Notes: a model not told the origin generated them from the letters alone. A stretch of 64,000 bases of DNA from Dryas octopetala (GCA_963921425.1 OY992838.1:2294001-2358000); one strand, 5' to 3'; positions 10,194 through 23,365 are shown, counted from the first letter of the stretch. Translations and numbers: made by a program.

Positions 10194-12689
10194 ATAATTT
10201 TTTGTTCTAGTTGTGTGATTCTTCTCCACAATTTGGCTTGTTAGAGTCAATCTAAACTTTATAGTTAAGGCACAATTTAAGACTTATGCCAAGCCAATTA
10301 AAAGTGAATCACCAAAACAAAAATATTAAATACAATTACTAACATGTGCATGGATGACTATTAATCATTGATTGTTGAACGAAATCGCTAATATTACATA
10401 AAAGATTGTGAACTATTAATTGTTCAGTAGACTTACCGTGAACTTGATCTATACAAAAAATTAGAGTTTAGACGTTCTTATTATGTTTTTTCTTTGGATT
10501 GAAATTTTATGGGTTTGTTTTTTTTAAAATAAAGTTCTTTAATCACTACCACGTCAAAAAAATAGGTCATTATTTTTTTATTTTTTGAAGGTATAAAGTG
10601 CGGATTCATCTTATCCTACTAGCATGTAGAATGAAATTTATAAAAACTATATGTTAGATTTTAATTATAGATATTGAGAGCTAGCTGGGCTAGCTATGGA
10701 TTTTAACTATAGAATTCTAAAAGACATATTATGATTGTATCTACCAAATCCATATCAATAGAATGGTGGCACATATATAGATGTTACAATTTTGCACCGG
10801 TACCAAGATTATCACTCTAGACGTGGAAATGACCAACATTGTATCATTTTAGACGTGAGCTTGTAAATTGTTAAGAAGACAATCAGAACCAGACGGTAGC
10901 CATCAATTAACATTATTTCAACCTGAGAAAGGTTTTCTGTTTTTTTTTTCGTGGCACTTTCATAGAAACTTGACGAATGACAAATAGACAAATAACATAA
11001 AATGCCAAAAGTAGTATTATAATTCTAGATAGACACACGGATTCCACACGCAGCTAGAATATATATGCAAATAAATCATATGCATGCATGACTTTGGATA
11101 AACATAGGATCAGTCAGATAAATCATAGGTGACTTTTACTAGCTAGCTAGCTAGCAGCAGAAAATTCATGACACGATACATACACGGTTGCTTGATGGAT
11201 ATATTGAGCCTTCTAAGTTTAGAAAATACCCCGAAATAGCAAGCTAGCTAATTAGCTAGAATATTATTGACCCCAAGCATAAATGACGTTTTATGTATGA
11301 CATGCGCAGATATATCATATATGTCTCGGTCTTTTAAAAATGATATCTAGTTTCGTATATCTACCTATCTACCAAACTTTTTTCAATTTGTCTGTTATGA
11401 TTCAAAATTGTCGTATACAACACCATAATCTATATCTGCGAAAACAGTACCATTTTTGTTTTGATTACTCTTGAAGTTGAAGCACTAATGTACCAACTAC
11501 TAATGCATTTTCTGATTTCACTCCTACAATTAATATATTAAGAAATCATCTATTTTCGTTATACTAATGGGAAATTAATAATTATTATCTTGAGTTCTAT
11601 TTAGTATTCAATTTTTTTTTTTCTTTCGATGAGAGATTTGAGACCTATTACAAATTTACAATAAAGTGAAGAGAAATACAAACAATAACTAATTTAGTAC
11701 TTGACATTGAAGGGTACCACAAATGCTAGCTAGGGCGTAAACATAAACAAAGACTAGCTTGCCTTCGTACTTTAGTCGAAGCTTTTATATATTCGAGAGA
11801 TCATTTCTCCGAACCCATATGTGTTTCTGTAAGTCTTACTATAACTGGTTTGTCTGAAAATATACATATCCATATTTTTCCACCGCGGCGTTAGATATAT
11901 ATATATATATATATATATAGGATGGTGCAATTAATTAATCATTGATGTAGGTTAATTAGCTAGAACCCTAATAATAAAATTAGAGCAACAATGTTCTATT
12001 TTGCCCCTCTACCAAATGAAATTTGGAATATAGGATGTTGATGAGGAAGCCAAACAATACAATTACAACATAGGAAACAACAACAGTACGAACATAAATA
12101 ATTACAAAAATAATTATTGATAATTAGGTGGCCGACAGGTTACACTAGAGGAAAAGCCATATGCATGAGATCGATTCTAACAAACCACCGTGGAATTTCA
12201 TTTTGGTCGTACGTGAAGAATATATAGGATGAGCTGTCATATTTTCAGTTTAATTGCTGCAATATTCAAATTTTGCAACAAGTTCACACTTCACACTGTA
12301 CGAACCCCGATCGATTTCTTTCAAGTCAAGGTCGGTTTGGGTCAAATTGATCTTTTTCTGATCACAAAGTGTAGTTGTACGTTTTTCCCACAATTAATAC
12401 AATATTTTCAAGACCTTCTTTATTAATCATTGACTATTGTATATGATTCAGATCGATCAGATCCTCAATGTTCACTTTTTACACTTTTCCGGACTTCAAA
12501 TATTCTTTCACATGTTCAGTATACCGAATGGATAGACTTTTGAGTAGTAGTTTAGTTCACACCTGCACGCATGCATGCATCAATCCAATTATGGGTCTGC
12601 CAATATTTCACATTCTGCCTCCAGGTTTTGGCGATATCCAGTACTTCAGTGCATCTCATACGTCTTCAAAACCATAAAAGAACCTTACT

Positions 12690-12721
<32 letters not shown>

Positions 12722-12812
12722 GAGAAACCAAGAAAAGAACTATAGGCGATTTTTGGACATTTCATACTTGGTACTTTAATTGATTTCTTGTTCTTATCCA
12801 TCATTAGTATAA
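10194..12812. other. Intergenic, no gene seen
   Basis: AT-rich DNA without a supported gene. It contains an AT dinucleotide run at 11895-11919, a short GCTAGCTAGCTAG run near 11140 and, close to the right end, a poly-A run near 12691-12713. Short open frames at 12.2-12.8 kb are not convincing. Confidence 0.5.
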
Positions 12813-13908
12813 AGGCTTAATTATCGATTTACCACCCAAAACTGTAACTCATTCCCACTTTACCACCTGAAAGTTTTTTTGTCCCAGATTACCACCTGTA
12901 ACTTACATCCATGTCCCATTTTACCTTGTTCCGTCAACAATTCCGTTAATGCTGACGATCTGGCCGTTAATGCTGACGTGGCGCGCTAGATGTGCGCCAC
13001 GTGTCACATATTTTTTTTTTATTTTTTCGCATTTTTTTATTTTTATAAACTTTGAAAATTCATTAAAAATAGCTCCGAACTCAGAAAAATACATGAAAAA
13101 TTCCTACGGACTCGTCTTGACTAGCACTAATTTTCTATAAGGTTAAATTACCAATTTGCCCTCTAAAAATTTTCAAAAAAATTAGAAAGTCCAAATTTAT
13201 TTCTAAAAAATTAAAATAAATTTTCCTCTATTAAATAAATTCTAGAATTTTCGTAAACTCTTGGACAAATTCTCAAAAATATTTTGAAAAATTACCAAAA
13301 GCTTGTTTTAGAGAATTATTTCGAGACTTTACAGAAATTTTAAAATTTTTATAGAATTTATTTTATAGGGAATTTTATTTTTCTCTAAGACCGAGAGGTC
13401 TTTTGGGTAGCAAGTGTTCACGAGAAAGGTAATGTTATTTTTTAGAAGACTAACGGTACAGACCTCATATTTTTTGGAGTTCGGGAGATTATTCTATGAA
13501 TTTTCAAAGAGTCTAGAGTATTTTAATTTTCTAGAAATAAATTTGGACTTTCCAAATTTTTTGGAAATTTTTAGAGGGAAAATTGGCATTTTGACCCCAT
13601 AGTAAATTAGTACTAGTTAAGACAAGTCGGTAGGAATTTTCCGTGTATTTTTCTAAGTTCGGAGCTATTTTTAATTAATTTTCAAAGTTTATAAAAATAG
13701 AAAAATCAAAAAAATCAAAAAATACAAAAAATATGTGACACGTGGCGCACATCCAGCGCGCCACGTCAGCATTAACGGAATTGTTGACGGAACAAGGTAA
13801 AATGGGACACGGATGTAAGTTACAGGTGGTAATCTGGGACAAAAAAACTTTCAGGTGGTAAAGTGGGAATGAGTTACAATTTTGGGTGGTAAATCGATAA
13901 TTAAGCCT
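12813..13908. mobile_element. Fold-back element with very long TIRs, 1096 bp
   Basis: The first roughly 200 bases are an almost perfect inverted copy of the last roughly 180, the left arm carrying about 23 extra bases near 12955-12977. Weaker inverted similarity continues towards the middle, so nearly the whole element can fold on itself. It is flanked by the direct 8-bp duplication TAGTATAA (12805-12812 and 13909-13916). There is no transposase frame. Each arm carries CCACGTGTC and TGACGTGGC-type boxes. The length of the duplication fits hAT or Mutator-like elements; the long arms favour a MULE or Foldback type. High arm identity suggests recent activity. Confidence 0.9.
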
Positions 13909-14654
13909 TAGTATAAATATAAATTAGTAAGAAATTGTCACGAAGTTTCCTAAATTAGTCAACGTGCAGATATGCACGAGTCTCTCCTTTCTTTAATTAT
14001 GATAATTAATGGTACTGGTTCACATGCTGCCATTAAAATGTGAAATGTTACCACCTTAATTAAATTAGTCTTCTAGTAGTTCAGGAATCTTTTTTACAAG
14101 AAAATAACTTACTTATTCCTTGTTAGGGGATAGGTGGTATACCACGTTTTTATAAGCAGTAATGTTACACTTACTACATTTTTATACCACAATTTCATAT
14201 TATTTTATATGACATTCATATATTGGACACTAAAAATTAAAAAATAAAATCTAAAAAAGAAAAAGGAAATACTCTTCCAGTAAAATAATGACACATCAAG
14301 TGAGATACAAATGTGAGAAAAAAAATGTAGGACAACTAGCCTATCACAAGAGAAAGAGAAAGAGAGAATGGGGATGCCAGCTGTATCACCTGTGCTGTGT
14401 TGGAGGTAAGTTCTTCTCTTTTTACAAATTTATGATCTTATCCTTCAGCCAAACAGATAACTTTTTCCGTGTTCGAATTTCATTTGAATTCAAGATGACA
14501 TCAACAGGGAGTAAACAAGGACAGCTGTCAATAGCCCATTGGGATAGTTGTCAATACAAGATCCTAACAATAAATTATTCTAGGTGACTCGATTTGTATT
14601 CAATCCATTCAAATGAGATTATATATATAATGATTAATATCTATATAATAAATA

Positions 14655-15715
14655 AAATTTTGGGTTTCGAAAAAATTTTGATGAAAATTTCGACGGAAAT
14701 TTTGAAAATTTTTAAATTTTAACAAAAATTAGATGGAAACGACAAAAATTATTATTAAAATACAGAAATTTTGAATGAAACTTTACCATATGTTTATTTA
14801 ACATATTATTTACTATATTGATAAAAAACCAAATTATATAGTAGGTTTTATGTGATATGTGATGAATATAATGCGTGCTGTAGATAATACTGTTAAACAA
14901 ATACTTCACTAATTAATAATTACATAATGAAATTACACAAATAAATCACCAATATGGCAACGGGAAGTAGCAAGCTTACTCAAAAAGACTTGAAAATGGT
15001 CTTCGATAGTTAAATTGAGCCGAATTGGGTTAAAATATAACCAACCCGATGACAGCAGCGGCGACAACAGTTTATCTAAAATTTCAATTTCACAAATTCT
15101 CGATCTCGAAATTGGAAAACCAAACATTAAGAGAATGAAACTTCATGATGAGGGGATAAATTTCTTTTTCATAATTTATGTTTACAACTAAACAAAACAA
15201 CAAAATAGCCAAATCAAACCCCAAATAAAATTTCAAACTTTTTTTTTTTTTTTTTTCCAATTGCCTAACGACTCCAAATCTCAATCAACTCTAAATTTTT
15301 TTTTCTTTCCTTTTTTTTTCTTTTCCTTTCTTTTTCTTTCCTTTTCCTTTTCTTCCCTGGTGTCTTCCAGTGGTCTTTGTCTTCTTCAAGCAAGTGGTCT
15401 TCCTCTTTTTTTTTTTTCTCCAGTTTTTCTTTTCTTCTCCCTTCACTTCCAGTTTTTCTCCTCCCTTCCTAATCTCTCTCTTCCCTCTCCCACCCCGATC
15501 TCCTTCTCTTCTCTCCCTCCGATGACGGCGCACCTCTGCAGCTCCCTCTCCGATCTCTTCTTTCCCTCCGGCGACGGTGCTTTGCCTCCCCTCTCCGTCC
15601 AGTATCTGCCTCCCCTCTCTCTCTCTATCCAGTCTCTACATCAAAAATTTCGTCGAAATTTTGGCGAAATTTATTGAAATTAATTTGGTATGGTGTTAAA
15701 ATTTTCATACCCCTA
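14655..15715. repeat. Repeat-like block with CT-rich core
   Basis: Words such as AAATTTCGACGGAAATTTT near 14685 recur in inverted form near 15645-15665, suggesting a degenerate TIR element. The core (15295-15640) is strongly CT-rich with poly-T runs. The reading frame across the core is low-complexity Phe/Ser/Leu and is not a credible protein. Confidence 0.35.
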
Positions 15716-15798
15716 GAAAACGAAATTTTACTCCTTGTATCTATAACCCTAAATCTTAAATAATATCTTTAAAATTGTATACATATTATAACTTAAAA

Positions 15799-16205
15799 GG
15801 AAATGTTATCCACTTTCTCCAGTCTACCTTTTTCATTGACCTTCTTCTTTATTATTTTCATTCTACAATATATTTTCATGATCGAAATCGTTCATTTTTT
15901 AAATTATTTTATGAAAATCATCTTTGATAAAAATTAATTAAATCAGAAATCATTTAGTCTTATAACTGTTATCAAATAAACAAACGGCGAATCAAACTCT
16001 TATAAAAACTGTCTGTTTATTTGATCACAGTTACATAACCAAAAAAATTTCTGATTTGGTTAATTTGTTTGCAGAGATGATTTTTATAGAATGATCTAGA
16101 AAATAAACGGTTTCAATCATGAAAATACAAATGAAAATAATAAATAAAAAAATCGATGGAGAAGATAGATCGAAGATTGAAGATGGATAGCATTTCCCTA
16201 ACTTA
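15799..16205. mobile_element. Palindromic MITE, family of 26.7 kb
   Basis: The two halves are inverted around about 16000, for example CTTATAACTGTTATC against GATCACAGTTACATAA. The inner sequence resembles the element at 26720-27142 (ATAACTGTT followed by a TTGATTAAAT-like stretch). Non-coding. Ends are approximate. Confidence 0.55.
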
Positions 16206-16805
16206 AATAGTTTGATTATATCACTGCCTAATGTTACGGCGACATAAAATATTTTGCATTCGGACAATTCTGGTTAATTGAACTTGGTCCGAGTCAAGGG
16301 AAGGGGACCCCATCCAAATGATTGGGGTAATTACAATTACAATGGTCTTTACCGGGTAAGCAATGATAAATATATATGTGTGTGTGATCTTTTTTGGTCA
16401 TTGACTTCGCGTATGACATATTAATGTACCTGCAGTTTAATTAGTTTAGGAATTAAAAATGAGCCATTGGTATTATATTTTTACTAAACGCAATGTATCA
16501 ACTTTAACTCTTTGGATCATTTTATGCAATCTAAAGAAAAAACTTACTGTACCATTTTATGAACTATATATATGTCTGAACACATGTTATTATAATCAAC
16601 TATTTGGCAGTATGTCTCACACATTCAACTAAAACCTAACTTAATTGATAGGATAGTTCAAAATCATAGTCTGAAATGATTAGGAAAGTGCGTGGAAAGA
16701 AAACATTTTCGATCGAATAACAAAAAGTCTAAAGGTTTCTTCGCTAGAAAGAGAACAAGACAAAAAGTCAAAGGTTGGTTGAAAAGATGCATATAAATTT
16801 ATTTA

Positions 16806-17339
16806 GGATTAATTTCATGTCAGTACTTCAAATTTTGCTTTAAATTTTAATTTAATATTTTATGTTTAAAATCTTGTAATATTATACTTTATATTTTTAA
16901 TTTGTTGCAATGTCATACTTTCGTTAGTATGACTGTTAAGAGATCTATTAAAAGTTGATGTGACACTGACATGACACTCTCACAATAATGATTAGATGTC
17001 ACTTGATCTAATAACAAGCCATATCATGCCATGTGGCGTAAAAATAATTAAAAATCTAAAAATATGGCACATTATGCCAAATAATTATTTTTAAATTTTT
17101 AGATTTAAAATTATTTTTTATATCACTTGGCATGACGTGTTATGTTGTCAGATCACGTGACATTTAGTCGGTATTGTAGGAGTGCTACATTAGCATTTAA
17201 CAGATCTCTTAACAGTCATACTGACAAAGGTATAATATTGTAATAAATTGGAAAAATAAAATAAAATATTACAAGATTTTAAACATAAGATACTAAATTA
17301 AAATTTGAAGTAAACTTGAGGCAGTAAACTGAAATTAAC
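16806..17339. mobile_element. Palindromic MITE with 11-bp flanking duplication
   Basis: The arms are inverted over most of 534 bp (TTAATTTCATGTCAGTACTTC against the inverse of CAGTAAACTGAAATTAA). Identical AAATTTATTTA sequences flank it at 16795-16805 and 17340-17350. The 9-11-bp duplication length points to a Mutator-like MITE. It lies within 600 bp upstream of the WRKY40-like start codon. Confidence 0.8.
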
Positions 17340-17421
17340 AAATTTATTTATATATAGGCAGCTCAAGGTTTCAAAACCGTGTGGTGGCCACTGACCGGTG
17401 TAGATGGAGCAGCTTTTGGTC

Positions 17422-17766
17422 AGTCAACATTGAGAGAAGACCTAGCTAGCATGTTGGATGGACCACATGGAGGCATGGAGCTGGCTAGCTTGGGAGGCTT
17501 GACTCTTGACTTTCATCAAGACTTTCAATATATGCCGACATATATATGTACTTTATTTATTTATAATGCATATATATATATGATGGGCTTTTCATGGCCC
17601 ATCGCCATCTAGCTCTAATCTTTTCTCACGAGTGACGATTTCAAGATGATTATAATGAATTTGTCTTCGATCTCTAGGCCTCTATTTCCTCCCGCTTTCC
17701 CTCCCAATTAAATTAACATTTCATTATTAAATATCTTGCTCCCTTCCACCCCCACTCCTATATATG
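17422..17766 (+). promoter_or_regulatory. WRKY40-like promoter: W-box cluster and TATA box
   Basis: Three TTGACT W-box cores lie at 17422-17427 (reverse), 17499-17504 and 17506-17511. CTATATATG at 17758-17766 is the probable TATA box, 132-140 bases before the ATG at 17898. WRKY proteins bind TTGAC(C/T), so auto- or cross-regulation by WRKY factors is likely. The motifs are seen; the regulation is inferred. Confidence 0.6.
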
Positions 17767-17897
17767 CTCCCTGTATGAATATATATTGCACATACAGCTC
17801 CTGACCAGTACGGGTTTTAATTCCTTTCACTGAAAACAAGGATTAATTTAGAGACGTACAATATTAGATCTTCAAGTTCAGTTCCCTAGTTTCAACA

Positions 17898-19527
17898 ATG
17901 GAATCAACATGGGTGAACACTTCTCTTGGTCTTAATCTTATTCCTAATTTCCAGCAACATGATGCAGATGATCCTCATCAAGCTGATCCTGTAAGTAGTA
18001 CTACATAATTAATTCATTCCATCAATTTCACAAAATACTTTCTGCATTATTAATTCCTTAATTATAGGGTTTGAGCTTTTCTTTCTAATTAGTATTAATG
18101 ATTCTATATATATTGATCTACTTTGATTGATCAGAAGAAAAAAGAGTTTGAAGAAGGAGCTAATTTTGCTAAATTTGAAGGCAATCATGTATCGGATGTC
18201 AAACAAGAGGTGAGTTACACAATCTATATATGAAACTTGTGGTCTTAATTTCAAGTAGGTCAAATTAATTAACCCATTCATCCTTGCAATTACTATATAA
18301 AGTAGAGCTTGTTGGCGTTAATTAGTGACATTAATTGTTGTTGTTGTTGAATTAATTAGCAGGCAGTTGGAGGTGGTCATGTACTGCTAGCAGAAGAGTT
18401 GAGTAGGATAAGTTTCGAGAACAAGAAGCTGGCTGAGACGCTAGCTGGTCTCTGTGAAAATTACAACACTCTGCAAGCCCATTTCAAGGAGTTGATGGTC
18501 AGTAAGCAGCACAGCGTCGACTCTAGTACTTATCATCATCAAAACGAATCATCCCCAAACTCCAAGAAGCGAAAGGCAGCTGATCATCAAGACTACAACA
18601 ACATCAATATTAATGGATTTATTTCTGGAAATACTAATGAAACCAGCTGCTGCACCAGCGCTGAAGAAGATCCATATTCATATAAAAGGCCAAAGGATCA
18701 GAACCATATCAACCTCAAGATTTCTAGGGTTTATGTTCGCATTGATGCGTCTGATACGCGCCTAGTAAGTTCTAAACCCTATGCCCTACAGTTTCGATCA
18801 TGATGTAGGGATTTTCTTTTTGGGTACGTAAAAATAAATATTATTGGAAATTAATTAATTTTCAAAATACTAATTAAGAACCTCCCTTTGCTTGAATTTT
18901 ACTGCGCGCAGATTGTGAAGGATGGATATCAATGGAGGAAGTACGGTCAAAAGGTGACCAGAGATAATCCATCTCCCAGGGCTTACTTTAAGTGCTCCTT
19001 TGCCCCAACTTGCCCAGTTAAAAAGAAGGTAGCTACCTAATTAATTAATTAATTAATTAAAGCCCAATCTCTTCAATTATGTGTTTGTACTTTGTAGCAA
19101 AAATATAATATTTTATTATTCAAAATTTCAGGTGCAAAAAAGTGCGGAAAATCCATCGGTGTTGGTGGCAACATATGAAGGAGAACACAACCACATGCAC
19201 CCAGCAGCCCGATCAGGTGAAGTCACATTAATAGGCAGCCCAACCCCATTCCAAGCACCAAACCTTATTGGTTCGAATTCACTACTTTCCAGTGATAATT
19301 TAGCTTCCAACAGATCATTATCATCTTCACCCAGTGTCAATCATAACATGATGTGTGCCCATCAAGAAATCGAAGCTCCGGATCCGGCTAATTTCCAACA
19401 GTTTTTGGTGCAACAAATGGCTTCTTCCTTGACAAAAGATCCCAACTTCACTTCTACACTTGCTGCTGCCATTTCAGCTGGAAGAATATCAATTAATCTA
19501 GACCATACTCCCATGCAAAAATGGTGA
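17898..19527 (+). CDS. WRKY40: WRKY transcription factor, group IIa (WRKY40-like)
   Basis: Nuclear DNA-binding regulator of the WRKY18/40/60 clade, known for defence and ABA control. Exons: 17898-17990, 18135-18209, 18363-18764, 18912-19028, 19132-19527; all phase 0, about 360 aa. The N-terminus carries SLGLNL, an LxLxL EAR-type repression motif (around residues 9-14), then a leucine-zipper-like helix ([20 protein letters not shown]). The WRKYGQK heptad is at 198-204, followed by a C-X5-C-X23-H-X-H zinc site (C218, C224, H248, H250). The intron before VQK is the V-type position typical of groups IIa and IIb. The C-terminal [14 protein letters not shown] block is shared with the neighbouring WRKY. 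Exon 3 has a TAGCAG tandem acceptor, so one Gln may be optional. The start ATG is the first of the leader after the TATA box. Confidence 0.93.
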
Positions 19528-22500
19528 ACAACATTATATATTAGAAAATTAAGAATCCGGCCTGTGGTTTTCTAGTGTAATTTTCATATTTGCTATCTTT
19601 ATTTCAGAGTTGTAAAGTGCAATTAAGGATGTAAGTAAAATTTGAAATCAATGAAAAAGATATTCTACTTCATTACTAGCTAGTTTTAATGAGGATGTAT
19701 AGTACTTATTGATGTATATATCTTGATCACTTGTTCCCCATATATATAATCCGACCCTAGACATAGTTTAATTAGGGTAATTAATTTGTGTTCTTAATTA
19801 TATCTCACATATGATATAATTAAGTTGGGTCGATCCTGCAGATTGTTAATGTACTACTAGCTTAATTGTACTATCTCGGTACAGCTAGCGAGACCTTTCC
19901 CTAAGCAAGAATATATATGTGTATTCTGATTAACTGAGTACAAGTATTGACACATTAGAAAATATATATGCTGGAATATTGAATAAGAAATCCGGACAGC
20001 CAAAACCATCAGTTCATCACTTGCAGTTTTGGGAGATTTGTGAAGGATTTAATACATCAAATTCAAAATCAGTTGGTAATATATAGGTGGAGAGACTCAA
20101 TATTTTATAAACCATTAAGTAAGGTGTTATGATTTTCTAATGTGAAACAATATTACTCTATATTCTTACATCTTGGAGAACAGTAATATAGAAGGTATAA
20201 GAATAAGATATTTGAAACAAAAGGTTAAGAGTGCATCGATCAACATTGAGGACAAACTAGATGATCGAAGGACAAGATCGAAAACAATGACTTTAATTTG
20301 TAATGTATAGGCATATACATCATACATGGTGTTGAAGTTGATCTAGCTGAATATATTAAGTATATGTAATTAATGTTGCTTTCATTGATTTTAGACATCA
20401 ATCATCGTGTTGTTGTTGGCCTCCCACTATACACAATTAATAATATACATGCACAGCCGTATAAATTGACTAAAGATCAATATTTGGGCATACTCTTCAA
20501 ATTTAAGTAGTTATCGTATATACAAAATTCAAAATGATGAAGGATATATTTATAATTATTAAGTAGCTAGCTAGATAGGAAAGTCTTGGAAATTAATGCA
20601 ATGAGATAGTCAGAGGTCTTGGGAGCTTTTAGGTCTTCCAAGTTCTTTATGACGCGAAAGACTTTACACGTGAAAACAATTTGTATTGGAGCTTTCAGCT
20701 TTAATTGGGGACTACTACTTGAGCTTACCCCACTTCCCAAGTGGCTGCAAGTGTAATTATCGGATATTCCACTTGCATGACTTATATGGATCTGATCAAT
20801 CTGATCGATGAGATTGTTGTGCATGGATGGTGTAAATCTGGAATATCGATGATCTTGATGTTTTTTGAATTTGTGCTTGAATTTATATAATAGTCATGTC
20901 TTGAGTCTTGGTAAAGAACTTGAGACGTACGTAATCTTTAATTTTTTTTTTTATTAATGTTAAAGAAGAAGTACTCATATTTGGTTGTTATACACTCTAC
21001 AACTCTTGGTCTTTGGCCAATATATATTTATGTGAAAAATGAAGTACAGGTAGTGAAAGATACAAGAATATAGGTAGATTTAATTAACTGTAGAGGAGGA
21101 CTTGTATGTCCCGGGATACTAACAGGTGGTATCTCCGTCCTTCTCTCTCTCTCTTTCTTTTATCTCTTTGTGACACTAGTCTGTTGCTATTAGAAATATT
21201 AGAAAGAGAGTGACAAGTTATTTTCTTAAATTTGACTCCCACTCGCATTGATATATACATGCATGTAGCCATGGGTGACATATACAATGCAGAAAGAGAA
21301 GAAGTGGAAGAGTATTCATCATGTATGTCGTCACCATGTGATGATGATGCGAAAGTGGGTGGAAGAAGTTTCGTGCTTGGACTGAGCTCCTTGGTCTCTG
21401 TCACTTTGTCTGTGGGTACAATTTTGGTTATTGACTTAATGACTTCAACGACCATTGACTCACTCATCAATATTATGTAAACAAAGACTTTCTCCGGTTC
21501 TGGCTACCGCACGACGCGCCCACCGTATTAATTACTATTGCCTATTTTCCACTGGCCGTCGGCTGCAGGAATCCATCAGAAATTCAGAACCCATTGGCCT
21601 TGGAAATGGGCCAACGGCCCTTTATTGGACCCCAGAAAAGAAAAATATCGCAAGCGTATCTTAACTTTACTTTACACTCTTTTTTGAGATGATATGTTCC
21701 GCAAATTAAAAGAAAAAGAAAAAAAGATCATTAATATGTGAAACATGACTCTACTTTGCTCACCACTTTTAAAGCTAATGAAGGATTATCTTTTAATAAA
21801 AATTTGACAAGTGATATTTTTAAAAAATTTAATGAAAAAAAATAATAACTTTGTCCTTAATTTCTACTTTTACTCTTAAAAAAGTCACTTGTCAAGTTTT
21901 CATTAAAAAATAATACTTCGAGCAAAATAAATTCCGTGAAACATCTTTAATTACCACACTAATTAGGTAGCCAAACAGGAGTGAGAAAGGTATATTGTTA
22001 TTTAATTAATTAGGTCCAAAATATCATTGACCCTTGAGAGTACTAGTGTGAATCCATAAGATGCATTTGGATGTCCTTTTAATCGTACTAAAAATGCTCT
22101 CAGATCAGATAATTAAAAAGATTTGGATTTTTGTTTATTTATTTTTACTAGTTTCAATCTTAATTGTGCAATATAAATTTAAGAGTTTATGTAACTTTAT
22201 CTTTTTTAGATAAATTACTCTCAAGGACAAAAATGTAGCCTTTTGAGATGCATATGAATCTGCATACATCTACATTTTGAGCTAATTTAGGAGTTGCATA
22301 TGCAGTTGTTTGGGCATTTTGAACTAATTTTTTAGTTGCATATGCAAATTTTAGGTTGCAGATACATACTGCATCTAGGCGTTAATTTTGTGGTGCGAGG
22401 TAAGTTTTTAGGGCTGAACCACAAAATGATTCGATTACTAGGATTTGATTCGGTTGCACTATTAAAAATATTTACAACTGAACCGAACCAAACCTAACCC

Positions 22501-23363
22501 TATTGGTTTTGTTCAATCGGTTTGGCTGGCATTTTTTTTGTTCCTATTTTAACATTTAGAGTCCAAACACAGTAGCAAACCTGTATATAATTTGCTGCAA
22601 TTCAAAATCTGTAACCATAGAATACCAATATATATACCATAAACTCCCAAAAGTAAAACAACACTGAAATTTGAATGAAAAGCATTACATCAAAGTTATC
22701 AAACCGTAAAGCTTAAGGATTTATAATCCAAGGTTCACGACTAACAAAAGTATTTCATACGGAACCACTCCAAACAAACAGTTGCATAAGGAATTAAAAG
22801 GCAAAGGAGTGGAAGAAATAAGCAAACGATCCAACAAAGACTATAAAGAATAAAGAGTATAGGAAACGAGAAATGATTATGTGTATTCGATACATCACCA
22901 CGTGATGTAACTAATTTAACGTGTCATAATGTGGATGAATGTTATTAATACTATATCTTATTAATATAAATATATCGTCTAATAATACCCTTATATGTTG
23001 AATTAGTTACACTACATAATGGTGTCTCAGATATGCCCAATAATTTTTCATAGGAAACTCTGTTAAGATCGAATAGTGTCAAAGAAAGGTCTTGAAACAT
23101 GTTGGACCCCATGGCCATGGCGCAAAGAAGTAATTAATTAAAAAGCTAATTAACTAATTAAGGCTGATGGGGACTGATCATCATCCTCATCAGATACGTC
23201 ATATGGTGATGTAGTGAATGCTACGTACGTGGGGTTGTCGTATTTCATCATGAGTGTCATATGCTTACATTTTTCCACAACACATGATTTGATTTCAATA
23301 TTATTCTCCCTTTTCTTGCTTAAAACAACGTCTGGAATCTGATCGAACAAAGACAATTAGGAC

Positions 23364-23365
<2 letters not shown>
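19528..23365. other. Intergenic between the two WRKY genes
   Basis: About 3.8 kb with no supported gene. Minus-strand open frames at 20567-20824, 21084-21470 and 23150-23356 have no splice context or family I recognise. The stretch includes a small palindrome at 21745-21950 and TE-like text near 22400-22560. Confidence 0.5.
21745..21950. mobile_element. Small palindromic MITE
   Basis: TTTTAATAAAAATTTGACAAGTGA near 21800 and TCACTTGTCAAGTTTTCATTAAAA near 21885 are inverted copies, and outer words (CTTTGCTC, GAGCAAAAT) also pair. It is non-coding, about 200 bp, with ends approximate. Confidence 0.55.

Noticed and set aside
15261-15677. 138-aa frame on the plus strand
   Set aside because: Composed of poly-pyrimidine low-complexity Phe/Ser/Leu sequence with no splice or promoter context.
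17379-17612. 77-aa frame upstream of the WRKY40-like gene
   Set aside because: Lies in the W-box-bearing promoter; the peptide has no recognisable domain.
20567-21470. Minus-strand frames at 20567-20824 and 21084-21470 as genes
   Set aside because: No family match, no clear splice partners, no promoter. They could be transcribed, but I cannot support a gene.
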